Made by a program: the position numbers and the translations under genes. From the NCBI RefSeq assembly GCF_007992495.1, contig NZ_BKAJ01000057.1, positions 1 through 64,000 of the forward strand: a DNA stretch of 64,000 nt, read 5' to 3'. Positions 53,756-62,996 of this stretch are shown here, one piece after another. How positions within the stretch are numbered: the first letter of the stretch is position 1; each line of letters opens with the position of its first letter. The notes under the pieces were generated by a model, which saw only the letters and a list, made by a program, of their open reading frames with translations, was not told where the DNA came from and ran no database searches. The DNA is from Reyranella soli (GTDB lineage Bacteria; Pseudomonadota; Alphaproteobacteria; Reyranellales; Reyranellaceae).

Positions 53756-54328
53756 TTGAGGCGGAATCAATTCAAGGCGCTGGTGGCCTTGCTTGCGGCC
53801 CTGGTCGTTTTCGGCAGGGTCGGGATGGCCGACGCCCAGGACTCCTGGAACTTCACCAATGAGATCAACTGCGCCACCGCGCCGGTCTACGGCGTACCGT
53901 TCAACCGGTGCTGGACGTCGAACGTGCGCACGTTTCGCATTGGCAACGTGCAGAGCTGGCGCCTCACCTACACCGATTCGAAAAGCGAGTTCGCGATCGG
54001 CCTGTACCGCTTGGTCCAGGCGCATGGTGTCGGAGGGCTGAGCCCCGTCTCGAGTTCCAGCGCGGTGGACTGGCTGCGGACAGCGGATGCGCTGAAGAAC
54101 GTCACCGGAGGAGCCGGCGGCTGGGCCTATGCCGCCAGCAGAGCCGGCGACCACTATGTGACGTTCCAGAAGGCCCAGCGCCAATGTATCGGCTTCGTGC
54201 GCAACGGCTCAGGCACACCGGGCCAGCTGAACTGGATCCTGGGCGCCGCCTTCTGTCGCGAGACGTCCACGCCCATCCCGACGGCCGAGGCCGAGTTCGT
54301 CGCCGACGCCGTCAAGGTCAGGGACTGA
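53756..54328 (+). CDS. Secreted protein of an uncharacterised family
   Basis: A 190-residue protein from a TTG at 53756, with GGGGAG eight bases upstream. The signal peptide FKALVALLAALVVFGRVGMA is cut near residue 25. The mature part has four cysteines (INCATAP, NRCWTS, RQCIGFVRNG, AAFCRETS) and ends PTAEAEFVADAVKV. It resembles the broken gene at 12806-13365, giving a two-member family in this window. It follows the kinase and faces the OmpA-like gene, so an envelope role is possible. Function unknown. Confidence 0.7.
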   Translation: MRRNQFKALVALLAALVVFGRVGMADAQDSWNFTNEINCATAPVYGVPFNRCWTSNVRTFRIGNVQSWRLTYTDSKSEFAIGLYRLVQAHGVGGLSPVSSSSAVDWLRTADALKNVTGGAGGWAYAASRAGDHYVTFQKAQRQCIGFVRNGSGTPGQLNWILGAAFCRETSTPIPTAEAEFVADAVKVRD

Positions 54329-54343
54329 GCGACCGACGGTCGC
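54329..54343. terminator. Small hairpin between convergent genes
   Basis: GCGACC, loop GAC, GGTCGC forms a six-pair stem directly after the stop of the secreted protein gene and before the convergent OmpA-like gene. No T-run follows on plus, so it is a weak terminator candidate. Confidence 0.35.
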
Positions 54344-54363
54344 CCAGCCCCCGAAACCCCCGT

Positions 54364-55338
54364 TTATTCGACCACGATCTCGACGCGACGATTCTGCGGC
54401 TCGCGCACGCCGTCGCCGGTCTGCACAAGCAGGCCCTGCTCGCCACGCCCGATCACGGTGATCGCCGCGGCCGGCACGCCTTCGCGCACCAATGCGTTCT
54501 TGACCGCATTCGCGCGCCGCAGCGACAGCGCCATGTTGTATGCCTCAGGCCCCGACGTATCGGTGTGCCCGGTCGCGCGGATGCGAGCGCTGCCCTTGCT
54601 CTTGAAGGCGGCGGCGGCCTGGTTGACGACGTTCAGGGAGGCCTGCGACAGGACTGAGCTGTCCCAGTCGAAGAACACCATGAAGGAGGGCGGCGCAGCG
54701 GGGGCCGGCGCAGGCGGTGGCGCTGTCGCCGTGGGCGGCGCGAACTTGTACTGGCCGTAGACCATGGCCACGATGTTGGAGTTGTTCACCCCGACATTGA
54801 CGCCGTTAATGACCACGTTGGCGTTCGTCGTGCCGACGTAGCGGCCTTCGAGGGCGACGCGCCACTGGCTGTCGATGTTGTAGCCCACGCCGAGGATGCC
54901 TTCGTAGGCGAACACCGTGTTCTGCAGGAAGGAGTTTCCGTCGACGAACGCGATGCCCGCGCCGGCGCCGATATAGGGCGTGATGGTCGACGCTGGAATG
55001 AAATCGTAGAGGACCTTGCCCATCACGTGCAGCTGATGGGCTTCACCGCTGAAATTCGACCGCGCAGCGGTGCCGGCAAGGTTGGCAGTGAAGGGGATGA
55101 AGCCGAAGCCAACTTCGAGCTCGACGCGCGGACCGACGAAGTCGTAGCCGGCGACGACATCTGCCAGGAAACCGGTCGTGCTGCTGAACGACCCGCCGAC
55201 CGACGTCGTGCTACTCAGGTACCACACGGCGCCGGCGCCGGCGCCGATGTAGAAACCAGGTAACGGCGCGAATTCCTGTGCATGACCCATCGAGGGTAGG
55301 GCAACCAAGGCGCCTGCAACGAACAAAGCCTTCCTCAT
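54364..55338 (-). CDS. OmpA-family outer-membrane protein
   Basis: A 324-residue protein. Signal peptide MRKALFVAGALVALPSMGHA is followed by a beta-barrel of about 170 residues (FYIGAGAGAVWYL, VELEVGFGFIPF, YIGAGAGIAF, WRVALEGRYVGT, MVYGQYKFAPP), a Pro/Ala hinge, and a C-terminal OmpA domain from about residue 220 (FDWDSSVLSQASLNVV, IRATGHTDTSGPEAYN, QNRRVEIVVE). It spans the outer membrane and grips peptidoglycan. It lies at the end of the T6SS locus and could stabilise the apparatus, or be an unrelated housekeeping protein. Confidence 0.88.
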   Translation of the reverse strand: MRKALFVAGALVALPSMGHAQEFAPLPGFYIGAGAGAVWYLSSTTSVGGSFSSTTGFLADVVAGYDFVGPRVELEVGFGFIPFTANLAGTAARSNFSGEAHQLHVMGKVLYDFIPASTITPYIGAGAGIAFVDGNSFLQNTVFAYEGILGVGYNIDSQWRVALEGRYVGTTNANVVINGVNVGVNNSNIVAMVYGQYKFAPPTATAPPPAPAPAAPPSFMVFFDWDSSVLSQASLNVVNQAAAAFKSKGSARIRATGHTDTSGPEAYNMALSLRRANAVKNALVREGVPAAAITVIGRGEQGLLVQTGDGVREPQNRRVEIVVE

Positions 55339-55701
55339 CCGTATCTCCTCGTTATGTGTTTCCCAGTTATTTTACACGGTGCGAGAGGATTTGGCTCCAG
55401 CTTTGCCGCAGACCGGCCGTGACTTCGACGAACTGTGGCCATAAAGCAACAGGACGGCGCAATTTTCCCTGGCGACGATGGGTTTTGATGGCCGTAGGGC
55501 ACGGCTTCGATCTTGGCTAGCTTTGCCGAGCCAGCATTGAGCAGACGCTCTTCTGTGTGATCTCTTCAACGGGAGGTTGTCCGACGCCTTCGCTGCTAGA
55601 GCCGTGCAAGTGGTTCCATCTAATCGGGAATCGCTCTAGAAATTGCTCGAGTTCGACCAGGCAAGCTGGCGTGTGTGGTAGGCAGTCCGAGACGCGCGCA
55701 G
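55339..55701. other. Intergenic region between OmpA-like and SGNH-like genes
   Basis: No protein-like frame is visible. On minus, AGGAGAT precedes the OmpA-like start, and a TAAAAT about 40 bases upstream of that start is a plausible -10 element. The rest must also contain the promoter for the plus-strand gene at 55702; nothing clear stands out. Confidence 0.4.
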
Positions 55702-56967
55702 ATGAAGGACAAGACCAAACGCCGCCTCTTCGGCGTGATTTCCACTGCTATCGGCATTGCCCTTTCGGTGGCGGCCATCGAGGGCATGGCGGTCCTTTGG
55801 ACGATGGTCGAAGACGGCCGCTATACGCCGGCCGCCGATCTGTTCGAGCGTACCCAGAACACCTATGTGCGTGACCTGACGCGCGGCACGGCCTGCCGCT
55901 ATGTCGATACGCTCTATCCGCATCCCTATGTCGGCTTCGTCCATCATGCCAACCGGCCGTGTGGGCTGAAGAACGTTAATAATGTCGGCCTGTTCAACGA
56001 CGACTACCCGCTGCTGAAGCGGCCCGACCGCTACACCATCCTGCTCACCGGCGGCTCGGTCGCGGGCCAGCTCGCCCAGATCGACCCATGGCCCGCGCCG
56101 CGCTACCTCGAAGAGGAGCTGAACAGCGAATACGAGAGCCCGAACGGCCAGCCGTTCTGGGTGCTGAACGGCGGCGACGGCGCGTGGAAGCAGCCGCAGC
56201 CCTTCATCCTGTTCGCGCTCAACGCCCAGGCACTCGACGCCGTGATCACGCTGGGCGGGATGAACGACTACTACCTGTTCCGGCCCTGGGAGCGCGAGCG
56301 CCTGGAGTATCCGGTCAACAATTTCCTCGCGGTCAATCCGCTGGTGGCCGACGACAATTTCGGCGATGCCGCCATCGGCTGGGTGCTCGGCCGCCTCGCG
56401 GGCGGTGTGGCGAGGGATGCGATACTCGGGCAGTCGCACGCCGCCTATCTGCTGTTCCGCAGCCTGGAAGCGCTGGCCAAGGGCCGGGACGCGCTGCCGT
56501 CGAGCAAGCATACGACGCTCGAAAGCCTGTTCGCCCTGCCGGCCGACATCGCGGGCGACGGCGAGCGCGTCTTCGCCACCCAGCTCGAGCTGCTGCGGAA
56601 GTACAACCGCGCCATGGACGCCGTGGCGCGCGATTACGACATCAAGACCGCTTACTTCTTCCAGCCGGTACCTGCCTACGGCAAGACGCTGACGGCCGCG
56701 GAGCAGGCCGTCGTCGGCGATTTGTCCTACATCGGGCTCTATCGCCGGATGGTCGACGGGGTAATGAGCCAGCGCGACCTTGGCCTGCCGGTGTTCGACC
56801 TGGGCGACCTGTTCGTCGACGTCAAGGAAACCGTCTATGCCGACGGGTCGCATCTTATCCGCTCGCCATTCGGTGAAAGCCTGGGTTATCGATTGATGGC
56901 CAGGCGCGTCGCGGCCGATGTGGCGGCGGCGTGGGGCCTGAAACGCAAGCGCGACGCCACGCGCTGA
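55702..56967 (+). CDS. Membrane-anchored SGNH/GDSL-like hydrolase
   Basis: A 421-residue protein from ATG 55702 (a GTG at 55675 is in frame). One N-terminal transmembrane helix (FGVISTAIGIALSVAAIEGM) anchors a periplasmic domain. SGNH-like blocks: YTILLTGGSVAGQLAQ (nucleophile Ser in GGSVA), VITLGGMNDYYLF (third block with Asn) and DGSHLIRSPFGE (Asp-x-x-His) near the C-terminus. It may trim acyl groups from an envelope polymer; the substrate is unknown. It is 14 bases upstream of the lyase gene, so the two are probably co-transcribed. Confidence 0.75.
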   Translation: MKDKTKRRLFGVISTAIGIALSVAAIEGMAVLWTMVEDGRYTPAADLFERTQNTYVRDLTRGTACRYVDTLYPHPYVGFVHHANRPCGLKNVNNVGLFNDDYPLLKRPDRYTILLTGGSVAGQLAQIDPWPAPRYLEEELNSEYESPNGQPFWVLNGGDGAWKQPQPFILFALNAQALDAVITLGGMNDYYLFRPWERERLEYPVNNFLAVNPLVADDNFGDAAIGWVLGRLAGGVARDAILGQSHAAYLLFRSLEALAKGRDALPSSKHTTLESLFALPADIAGDGERVFATQLELLRKYNRAMDAVARDYDIKTAYFFQPVPAYGKTLTAAEQAVVGDLSYIGLYRRMVDGVMSQRDLGLPVFDLGDLFVDVKETVYADGSHLIRSPFGESLGYRLMARRVAADVAAAWGLKRKRDATR

Positions 56968-56981
56968 TAGGAGAACATCGA

Positions 56982-57857
56982 ATGAACCGGCCTCAACCGT
57001 CCTGGCGATCGCTGCTGTTCGTGCCGGTGCTCTCGGAGCGATTCCTGGCGAAGGCGCACGAGCGCGGCGCCGATGCCATCATCCTCGATCTCGAGGATTC
57101 GATCCTGCCGACGCGCAAGGCGGATGCCCGCGCCGCGCTGCCTGCCGCCGTGCCACGGGTCGCCCAGAAAGGCGCCGACGTCGTGGTGCGCATCAACCGG
57201 CCGCTCGACCTCGCCGTCGCCGATATCGCGGCGTCGGTGATGCCCGGTGTCGCGGCCCTGATGCTGCCCAAGGTCATGGGGCCAGAGCATGTCCGGCTGC
57301 TCGCCGAGCTGGTGACCGACCGCGAGGCGGCCCTCGGCATGACGATCGGCCATACGCGCTTCCTCGTATTGATCGAGTCACCGGCGGCACTGCCGCACCT
57401 CTATGCCATCGCTGCCGAGCCGCGCATGGCCGGCATGTCGGTGGGCGGCGAGGACATGGCGACCGAGCTCGGCGCCATTCCCTCGGCCGACAGCATGTAC
57501 GTCTTCGCCATGCACGGCCTGGCGGCCTGCCGCACAGCCGGCATCCTGCCCATGGGCTCGATGGGTCAGCTCGCCAATATCAACGACCTCGATTCGTATC
57601 GGGCCGGCCTCAGGCGCGGGAAGGCATTGGGCTTCACCACGGCCTCCTGCATCCATCCGGCGCACGTTCCGATCATCAACGAGGAGTATGGCGCCTCGGA
57701 TGTCGAGCTCGATCGCGCCCGTCGGCTGATCGCGGCCTTCGATGCTGCCGCAGCCGAGGGGGCAGGGGCCGTGGCCTTCGAAGGCAGCATGATCGACCTG
57801 CCGATCGTCATCCGCGCGCGCCGGCTGCTCGAGCGCGCCGCCTCATGGGCTGGCTAG
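56982..57857 (+). CDS. HpcH/HpaI aldolase or citrate-lyase beta-like protein (CitE type)
   Basis: A 291-residue protein with AGGAGA before ATG 56982. The TIM-barrel start WRSLLFVPVLSERFLAKAHE, then ADAIILDLEDSILPTRKADA, is the CitE/malyl-CoA lyase signature; VLIESPAALPHLYAIAAEPR and GGEDMATELGAIP carry further active-site positions (Arg and Glu/Asp metal ligands). Such enzymes cleave or form 3-hydroxyacyl-CoA or related acids with Mg2+. Its 3' end overlaps the convergent GntR gene by 50 bases. Confidence 0.85.
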   Translation: MNRPQPSWRSLLFVPVLSERFLAKAHERGADAIILDLEDSILPTRKADARAALPAAVPRVAQKGADVVVRINRPLDLAVADIAASVMPGVAALMLPKVMGPEHVRLLAELVTDREAALGMTIGHTRFLVLIESPAALPHLYAIAAEPRMAGMSVGGEDMATELGAIPSADSMYVFAMHGLAACRTAGILPMGSMGQLANINDLDSYRAGLRRGKALGFTTASCIHPAHVPIINEEYGASDVELDRARRLIAAFDAAAAEGAGAVAFEGSMIDLPIVIRARRLLERAASWAG

Positions 57858-58494
57858 GCCGGGGCTCGCCAGGCTGGCGAATGTGAACGGCAATCAGGTC
57901 GGTCAGTTTCCTGACGTCGCGATCGGCAAGCGCCTCCACGATCAGGGAATGTTCCCTGGCTGATTGATCGATGCGTGCCTGGGAGTGCCACTGGGCGATC
58001 CGCGTGGTCGGCAGGTCGCCGCGCACGGCGAGGGCGAGCTTGGCGAGCTCGCGATTGGCGCAGAGCTCGCTCAGGTGGACATGGAAGGCGCGGTTGGTCA
58101 TGTAGCGTTCCGTCACGTCGTCCTTGCGGGCGGCTGCGGCAAACGACGCCGCCAGCCGGCGCAGATCGGCGATGTCCTTTTTCGTCGCCCGCTCGACGAT
58201 GCTGGGGATCATGGCCGTCTCGAGCAGCACGCGGACTTCGACGAGCTCGTGGCGCTGGCTCTCGTCGACGATCGAAACGAAGTAGCCGCGCTGTGGGATC
58301 CGTTGAATCCGCCCCTTGATCGCCAACGCCTCGAGCGCGCGCCGCGCATCGGCCCGTGTGCAGCGATAGCGGGTCTCGATATCGATCTGCTTCAACCAAG
58401 CGCCGTTGCCCAACTGGCCTGAGCCGATGTCGAGCGCAATGGCCGCGGCAATCGCCTCGGCGCCCTTGGCGGCTGTTTTCCCTGGCTTGGCCAT
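57808..58494 (-). CDS. GntR-family regulator with FCD-type domain
   Basis: A 228-residue protein. The N-terminal winged helix-turn-helix includes LDIGSGQLGNGAWLKQIDIE, YRCTRADARRALEALAIKG and IQRIPQRGYFVSIV; the C-terminal helical FCD-like domain has VEVRVLLETAMIPSIVERAT and MTNRAFHVHLSELCANREL. It is divergent from the alpha/beta hydrolase operon with 55 bases between starts, and palindromic DNA lies in that gap, so autoregulation and control of the hydrolase operon are likely. It converges with the lyase gene. Confidence 0.85.
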   Translation of the reverse strand: MAKPGKTAAKGAEAIAAAIALDIGSGQLGNGAWLKQIDIETRYRCTRADARRALEALAIKGRIQRIPQRGYFVSIVDESQRHELVEVRVLLETAMIPSIVERATKKDIADLRRLAASFAAAARKDDVTERYMTNRAFHVHLSELCANRELAKLALAVRGDLPTTRIAQWHSQARIDQSAREHSLIVEALADRDVRKLTDLIAVHIRQPGEPRPSQPMRRRARAAGARG

Positions 58495-58507
58495 CCTTGA
58501 CCTTAAA

Positions 58508-58532
58508 ATTGGATCACATTTTGGATCAAATA
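58508..58532. promoter_or_regulatory. Candidate GntR operator
   Basis: TTGGATCA occurs twice (58509-58516 and 58521-58528), 12 bases apart, and the second copy is part of the inverted repeat TTTG-GAT-CAAA. The site sits between the divergent gntR and hydrolase starts, where a repressor would block both promoters. Confidence 0.5.
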
Positions 58533-58549
58533 TTGCTACGCTGGAAGCC

Positions 58550-59380
58550 GTGAAGCTTGGTCCCTACGACATCGGACGCACCGCGGTCTATGCCGTGCGC
58601 TGTGATCCCCGGTTCTCGTACTGCCTTTACGTGCCGTTCGGCTACCGGTCCGGCGACGTCCGGCCCGAGTTGCTGGTCGTCGTGCATGGCAGTCCGCGCA
58701 CCTTCATGGAGTTCCGCGATCGTTTTCAGGACTTCGGTGAGGGCTGCAATACGCTGATCCTCTGTCCGCTGTTCCCGGTCGGGGTGAACGGCGACGGCAA
58801 TGCCGACGGCTACAAGTATCTGAGCGAGCCCGGCATTCGCTACGACCAGGTCCTCGTCGACATGGTCGCCGAGGTCAAGGAGCGGTGGGCTCTCTCGTGC
58901 GACAGGTTCGGGCTGTTCGGCTTCTCCGGCGGCGCCCAGTTCGCCAACCGCTTTCTGCTGCTCAGGCCGCAATCGCTGTGGGCGGCTTCGCTCGGCGCAC
59001 CGGGATCGGTGACTCTTGTGGACGATCGGCACGACTGGTGGGTCGGCGTGCGCGACCTACAGGGGCTCTTCGGCAACGCGCTCGACCTCGATGCCTTGAG
59101 GCGTGTCCCCGTCCAGACGCTGGTCGGGGCAGCCGACCTCGACAAGAACGAAATCACGCATCGCGAAGGCGGCCGGTATTTCATGGCCGGTGCCAATGAG
59201 GCCGGCGCCTCCCGGCCGCAACGCCTCGAGGCGCTCACGCGATCGCTGTGCCAGGCGGGCGTGAAGGTGACCCACGAGTCTCTTCCTGGCGTCGGTCACG
59301 ATCCCTGGCCGATCATGGACCGTGCCAAGCCATTCCTTGCCGGCCAGCTCCGCCGCTGGCGGCAGACAGGAGGAAGATGA
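58550..59380 (+). CDS. Alpha/beta hydrolase (esterase-like)
   Basis: A 276-residue cytoplasmic protein from a GTG at 58550 preceded by GGAAG. Fold landmarks: ELLVVVHGSPRTFMEFRDRF (oxyanion HG), FGLFGFSGGAQFANRF (nucleophile Ser in GFSGG), an acidic residue in GAADLDKNE and the final His in LPGVGHDPW. Substrate unknown. Its stop overlaps the solute-binding protein start, so hydrolase and binding protein are made together. Confidence 0.82.
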   Translation: MKLGPYDIGRTAVYAVRCDPRFSYCLYVPFGYRSGDVRPELLVVVHGSPRTFMEFRDRFQDFGEGCNTLILCPLFPVGVNGDGNADGYKYLSEPGIRYDQVLVDMVAEVKERWALSCDRFGLFGFSGGAQFANRFLLLRPQSLWAASLGAPGSVTLVDDRHDWWVGVRDLQGLFGNALDLDALRRVPVQTLVGAADLDKNEITHREGGRYFMAGANEAGASRPQRLEALTRSLCQAGVKVTHESLPGVGHDPWPIMDRAKPFLAGQLRRWRQTGGR

Positions 59381-60954
59381 TGCTCGATCTTCGGAAATCG
59401 GCCGCGCTCCTGGTGCTTTCGACGGGCCTGCTCGGCGCCGTGGCCGCGAATGCGCAGACCTTGAAGGTTGCCATGGGCTCCGACGTGAAGATCGTCGATC
59501 CGATCTGGAGCAGCGCCTATATCCAGCGCGACTTCGGCTACATGGTGTGGGACGTGTTGTTCGCCCTCGACGACAAGTTCGACGTCAGGCCGCAGATGGT
59601 CGAGACCTGGGACATCTCGCCCGACAAGCTCACCTGGACCTTCACCTTGCGCGACAACAAGTGGAGCAACGGCCAGCCGGTCACCGCCGAGGATTGCATC
59701 GCCTCGCTCAAGCGCTGGGGTGCGCGGGATTCCATGGGCCAGAGGATGCTGGCCCTGGTCGACGGCTTCGAGGCGGTCGATGCGCGGACCTTGCGGATGA
59801 AGCTCACGGAGCCTTACGGCCTGGTGCTGGAATCGCTCGCCAAGGTCTCGTCGAATGCCCCCTTTATGATGCCCAGGAAGACGGCCGAGACGCCGCCCAC
59901 GGTGCAGATCAAGGTCGAGGACGTGATCGGTTCGGGCCCCTTCGTCTTCAAGGCCGACGAGTGGAAGCCGGGCGAGAAGGTGGTCTTCACCAAAAACACC
60001 GTCAGCAAGCCACGCGCCGAGCCGCCGTCGGGCCTGGCCGGCGGTAAGGTCGCCAAGGTCGATCGCGTCGAATGGATATGGATCCCCGATGCCCAGACCC
60101 AGGTGAACGCGTTGATGGCGGACGAGATCGACCTCGTGCAGGCGCCGCCGCACGATCTCCTCCCCATCCTCGCCCGCGACAAGAACATAAAGCTGTTCGA
60201 CAGCAATCCCGTCGGCAGCCAGTACCAGTTCCGCTTCAATACCGTGATCAAGCCGTTCGACGATCCGCGGATCCGACATGCCGCGATGGTGGCGTTCGGC
60301 CAGGAGGATTTCCTCAAGGCAGCGATCGGCGATCCGAAATACTACAAGGTCTGCAAGGCGCCGTTCGTGTGCGGCACGCCGCTCGGCTCGGACGAGGGCA
60401 TGAAGGACGTGCTGAACCAGGATGCCGGCAAGGCCCGGCAACTTCTCAAGGAAGCGGGCTACGACGGCATGCCGATTGTGCTCCTGCAGGCAACCGACAT
60501 CGCCGCCATGACCAACCTCGGCACGGTCGCAAAGGCGCAACTCGAAGCGGCCGGCTTCAAGGTCGACCTGCAGCTCATGGACTGGCAGACCCTGGTGGCG
60601 CGCCGCGCCAAGAAGGATCCGGCGGACAAGGGCGGCTGGAACGCGCTTTTCACCTTCTCGGGCGGCTCGGACATCACGAACCCGGTGATGGCCAACCTGT
60701 TCAACGCCTCCTGCGAGAAGGCGACCTACGGCTGGCCGTGCGATCCCTTGATCGAGAAACTGCGCGATCTCTTCGCCAAGGAGACCGATCCCGCCAAGCA
60801 AAAGCAGATCGCGGTGGACCTGCAGAAGCACTGGGCCCAGGCGCCGACCTTCGTCAATCTCGGCCAGCTCTATCAGCCGGTGGCCATGCGTACGACCATC
60901 GATGGCATGCTGGCTGCCCCGGCGACGGTTTTCTGGAATATAACCAAGAGGTGA
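59380..60954 (+). CDS. ABC transporter solute-binding protein, family 5
   Basis: A 524-residue periplasmic protein; ATG 59380 has GGAGGA at a suitable distance, ATG 59377 is in frame. Signal peptide SAALLVLSTGLLGAVAANAQ, then the SBP_bac_5 pattern: LKVAMGSDVKIVDPIWSSAY, LTWTFTLRDNKWSNGQPVTA, and ARQLLKEAGYDGMPIVLL. The family binds peptides, nickel or sugars. No permease or ATPase gene follows here, so its membrane partners are encoded elsewhere. It overlaps the next gene by four bases (GTGA). Confidence 0.9.
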   Translation: MLDLRKSAALLVLSTGLLGAVAANAQTLKVAMGSDVKIVDPIWSSAYIQRDFGYMVWDVLFALDDKFDVRPQMVETWDISPDKLTWTFTLRDNKWSNGQPVTAEDCIASLKRWGARDSMGQRMLALVDGFEAVDARTLRMKLTEPYGLVLESLAKVSSNAPFMMPRKTAETPPTVQIKVEDVIGSGPFVFKADEWKPGEKVVFTKNTVSKPRAEPPSGLAGGKVAKVDRVEWIWIPDAQTQVNALMADEIDLVQAPPHDLLPILARDKNIKLFDSNPVGSQYQFRFNTVIKPFDDPRIRHAAMVAFGQEDFLKAAIGDPKYYKVCKAPFVCGTPLGSDEGMKDVLNQDAGKARQLLKEAGYDGMPIVLLQATDIAAMTNLGTVAKAQLEAAGFKVDLQLMDWQTLVARRAKKDPADKGGWNALFTFSGGSDITNPVMANLFNASCEKATYGWPCDPLIEKLRDLFAKETDPAKQKQIAVDLQKHWAQAPTFVNLGQLYQPVAMRTTIDGMLAAPATVFWNITKR

Positions 60955-61949
60955 CACGGATAGCCGCCCAACTCGCGCCTCAGCGCAGCACCCAGTATTC
61001 GAACCTCGCGCGCGATCTCGCCGCGGCGGAAGTGCTGGCGTCGCCGCTGGGCCCCGGGTTGGAGGACGTGTCGCTGCACAACATCGCCGGCCAGGACTAC
61101 CTGACATTCGGTCTGCCGGGACCGATCACCAACGAGTCGATCGGCCTGCTGGCCAGCATGGCGATGCTGGGCGGCATCTTCGAGTTATTTGATGCGATCG
61201 GCGCCGTTGCCGGTCCGTTGTTGCGTCCGGTCGAGGCGGTGCAGCCCGCCTTCATCCCTCCCGACATGGCGGCGACGCGGCGCTACAAGGGCAAGACCAA
61301 CGAAGACTTCACGCGCTTCCTTTGCAACATGGCGAAGTATGCGTCGGACTTTCACAGCAGCGACTGGTCGGCGCTCGATGTCGTCGACCCGCTGTGCGGC
61401 GGCGGGACCACGTTGTTCACGGCGCTGTCGCTCGGCGCCGATGTTGCCGGTCTCGACCTCGACCGCACCGACATCGAGAGCACGGCGACCTTCATCACCC
61501 AGTATTGCCGCGAGAACCGCATTCCCCTCGCCACCAAGGAGGAGCGCCTGCGCAAGCTCGGCGCGCGGCGGTGGCTTTTCCAGATCGGCCGGGACGATCA
61601 GCGCCGCTGCATGCTGGCGCACGGCAATGCCGGACAGACAGGCGAGCTGCTCGCGGGCTTCGGGCGGGCGCACCTGATCGTCACCGATCTGCCCTATGGC
61701 ATTCAGCACCGCGGTCCCCTGCACGGCCTGCTCGCCGACTGCCTTCCCGGCTGGACGGAGCTGCTGGTAGCCGGTGGCGCCATCGCCTTCTCGTGGGATT
61801 CGACCCGGCTCGATCGGGAGGAGATGATGGCGTTGGTCGGCAAGGTCGCCGACCTCGAGGTCGTCAATCGGCCGCCCTACGATCGTCTGGCGCATCGAGT
61901 CGATCGTGTCATCAAACGGCGGGATGTGCTGGTTGCGCGGCGACGCTAG
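60951..61949 (+). CDS. TRM11/UPF0020-like RNA methyltransferase
   Basis: A 332-residue protein from a GTG at 60951 overlapping the upstream stop. The C-terminal Rossmann domain has motif I DVVDPLCGGGTTLFTALSLG, the acidic end VAGLDLDRTD and the catalytic VTDLPYGIQHR (DLPY in place of DPPY), like TRM11-type guanosine N2 and related N-methyltransferases. The N-terminal 100 residues (RDLAAAEVLASPLGPGLEDV) are not a THUMP domain that I can recognise. Why an RNA or other methyltransferase follows a binding protein so tightly is unclear. Confidence 0.72.
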   Translation: MTRIAAQLAPQRSTQYSNLARDLAAAEVLASPLGPGLEDVSLHNIAGQDYLTFGLPGPITNESIGLLASMAMLGGIFELFDAIGAVAGPLLRPVEAVQPAFIPPDMAATRRYKGKTNEDFTRFLCNMAKYASDFHSSDWSALDVVDPLCGGGTTLFTALSLGADVAGLDLDRTDIESTATFITQYCRENRIPLATKEERLRKLGARRWLFQIGRDDQRRCMLAHGNAGQTGELLAGFGRAHLIVTDLPYGIQHRGPLHGLLADCLPGWTELLVAGGAIAFSWDSTRLDREEMMALVGKVADLEVVNRPPYDRLAHRVDRVIKRRDVLVARRR

Positions 61950-61987
61950 AGTGCATGCCGGAGGAATGAAGCGGGAGGAAAGAGGCG

Positions 61988-62989
61988 ATGAAGCTCGGTC
62001 TCTTCATGAACACCCAGTGGCGGCAGGGCGCCGATCTCGGTCCGGAACTTGAAAACCTGATCGAGCAGGTGCGTGTCGCCAAGGCGAGCGGGCTTGCCTC
62101 GGTGATGGTCGGCCAGCATTTCCTGTCGAGCCCGGTGCAGATGTTCCAGGCGATGCCGTTGCTGGCGCGCCTTGCCGCGGAGGCCCAGGGCATGCGGCTG
62201 GGGCCGGGCCTGCTGCTCCTGCCATTGCTCAATCCGGTGATCGTGGCGGAGGAGACGGCGACGCTCGACTGGCTGACCGACGGCAACGCCATCATCGGCC
62301 TCGGCCTGGGCTATCGCCCGGAGGAGTTCGATTCGATCGGCGTGCCCATGAAGGAGCGCGTGTCGCGCTTCGTCGAGGGCGTCGAGGTGATCCGCAAGCT
62401 GTGGCGCGACGACGTCGTGGAACACAAAGGTCGATACCATACGCTCAGCAAGGTGCAGGCGAGCCTGAAGCCCAAGCAACCTGGCGGCCCGCCGATCTGG
62501 ATGGCGGGTGATTCGGAGGCGCCGGTTGCGCGCGCCGCCAAGCTCGCCGACGCCTGGATGCCGTCGCCGATGGTGAGCGAGGAGGGCGTGAAGAAGCTCG
62601 GTGCGCTGTTCCGTGAAACGCGCGCCGCGGCTGGCCTGGCGCCAGCCAAGGAGTTCCCGATCATCCGCGAGTGCCATGTCGGCAGCGGCACCGGCAAGGC
62701 ACTCGATGAGGTGCGCGAGCCGCTGTCCTTCAAGTACGAGGCCTATGCCAGCTGGGGCAGCGCGTCGGGCTTCGTGCCCGGCGATCGCATCCGCGCCGAC
62801 TTCGACAAGTTCGCGGCCAACCGCTTCATCATCGGCGCGCAGAACGAGGTGGTCGAGCAGATCGGCCACTATGGCGAACGCACCGGCACCGACCATATCC
62901 TGGTGCGCGTGCAATGGCCGGGGCTGGACCAGAAGGCCGCCGTGCGCACCCTGGAGCGGCTCGGCCGCGTCGTCGAACAACTACGTTGA
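61988..62989 (+). CDS. LLM-class flavin-dependent oxidoreductase
   Basis: A 333-residue protein with GGAGGAAAGAGG upstream of ATG 61988. It has the luciferase-like TIM barrel pattern: start MKLGLFMNTQWRQGADLGPE, SVMVGQHFLSSPVQMFQAMP, LDWLTDGNAIIGLGLGYRPE and KERVSRFVEGVEVIRKLW. Enzymes of this class use FMN or F420 to oxidise small organic or sulfur compounds. The gene is followed seven bases later by a dehydrogenase gene, so they probably act on one pathway. Confidence 0.88.
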   Translation: MKLGLFMNTQWRQGADLGPELENLIEQVRVAKASGLASVMVGQHFLSSPVQMFQAMPLLARLAAEAQGMRLGPGLLLLPLLNPVIVAEETATLDWLTDGNAIIGLGLGYRPEEFDSIGVPMKERVSRFVEGVEVIRKLWRDDVVEHKGRYHTLSKVQASLKPKQPGGPPIWMAGDSEAPVARAAKLADAWMPSPMVSEEGVKKLGALFRETRAAAGLAPAKEFPIIRECHVGSGTGKALDEVREPLSFKYEAYASWGSASGFVPGDRIRADFDKFAANRFIIGAQNEVVEQIGHYGERTGTDHILVRVQWPGLDQKAAVRTLERLGRVVEQLR

Positions 62990-62996
62990 GAGTGTG

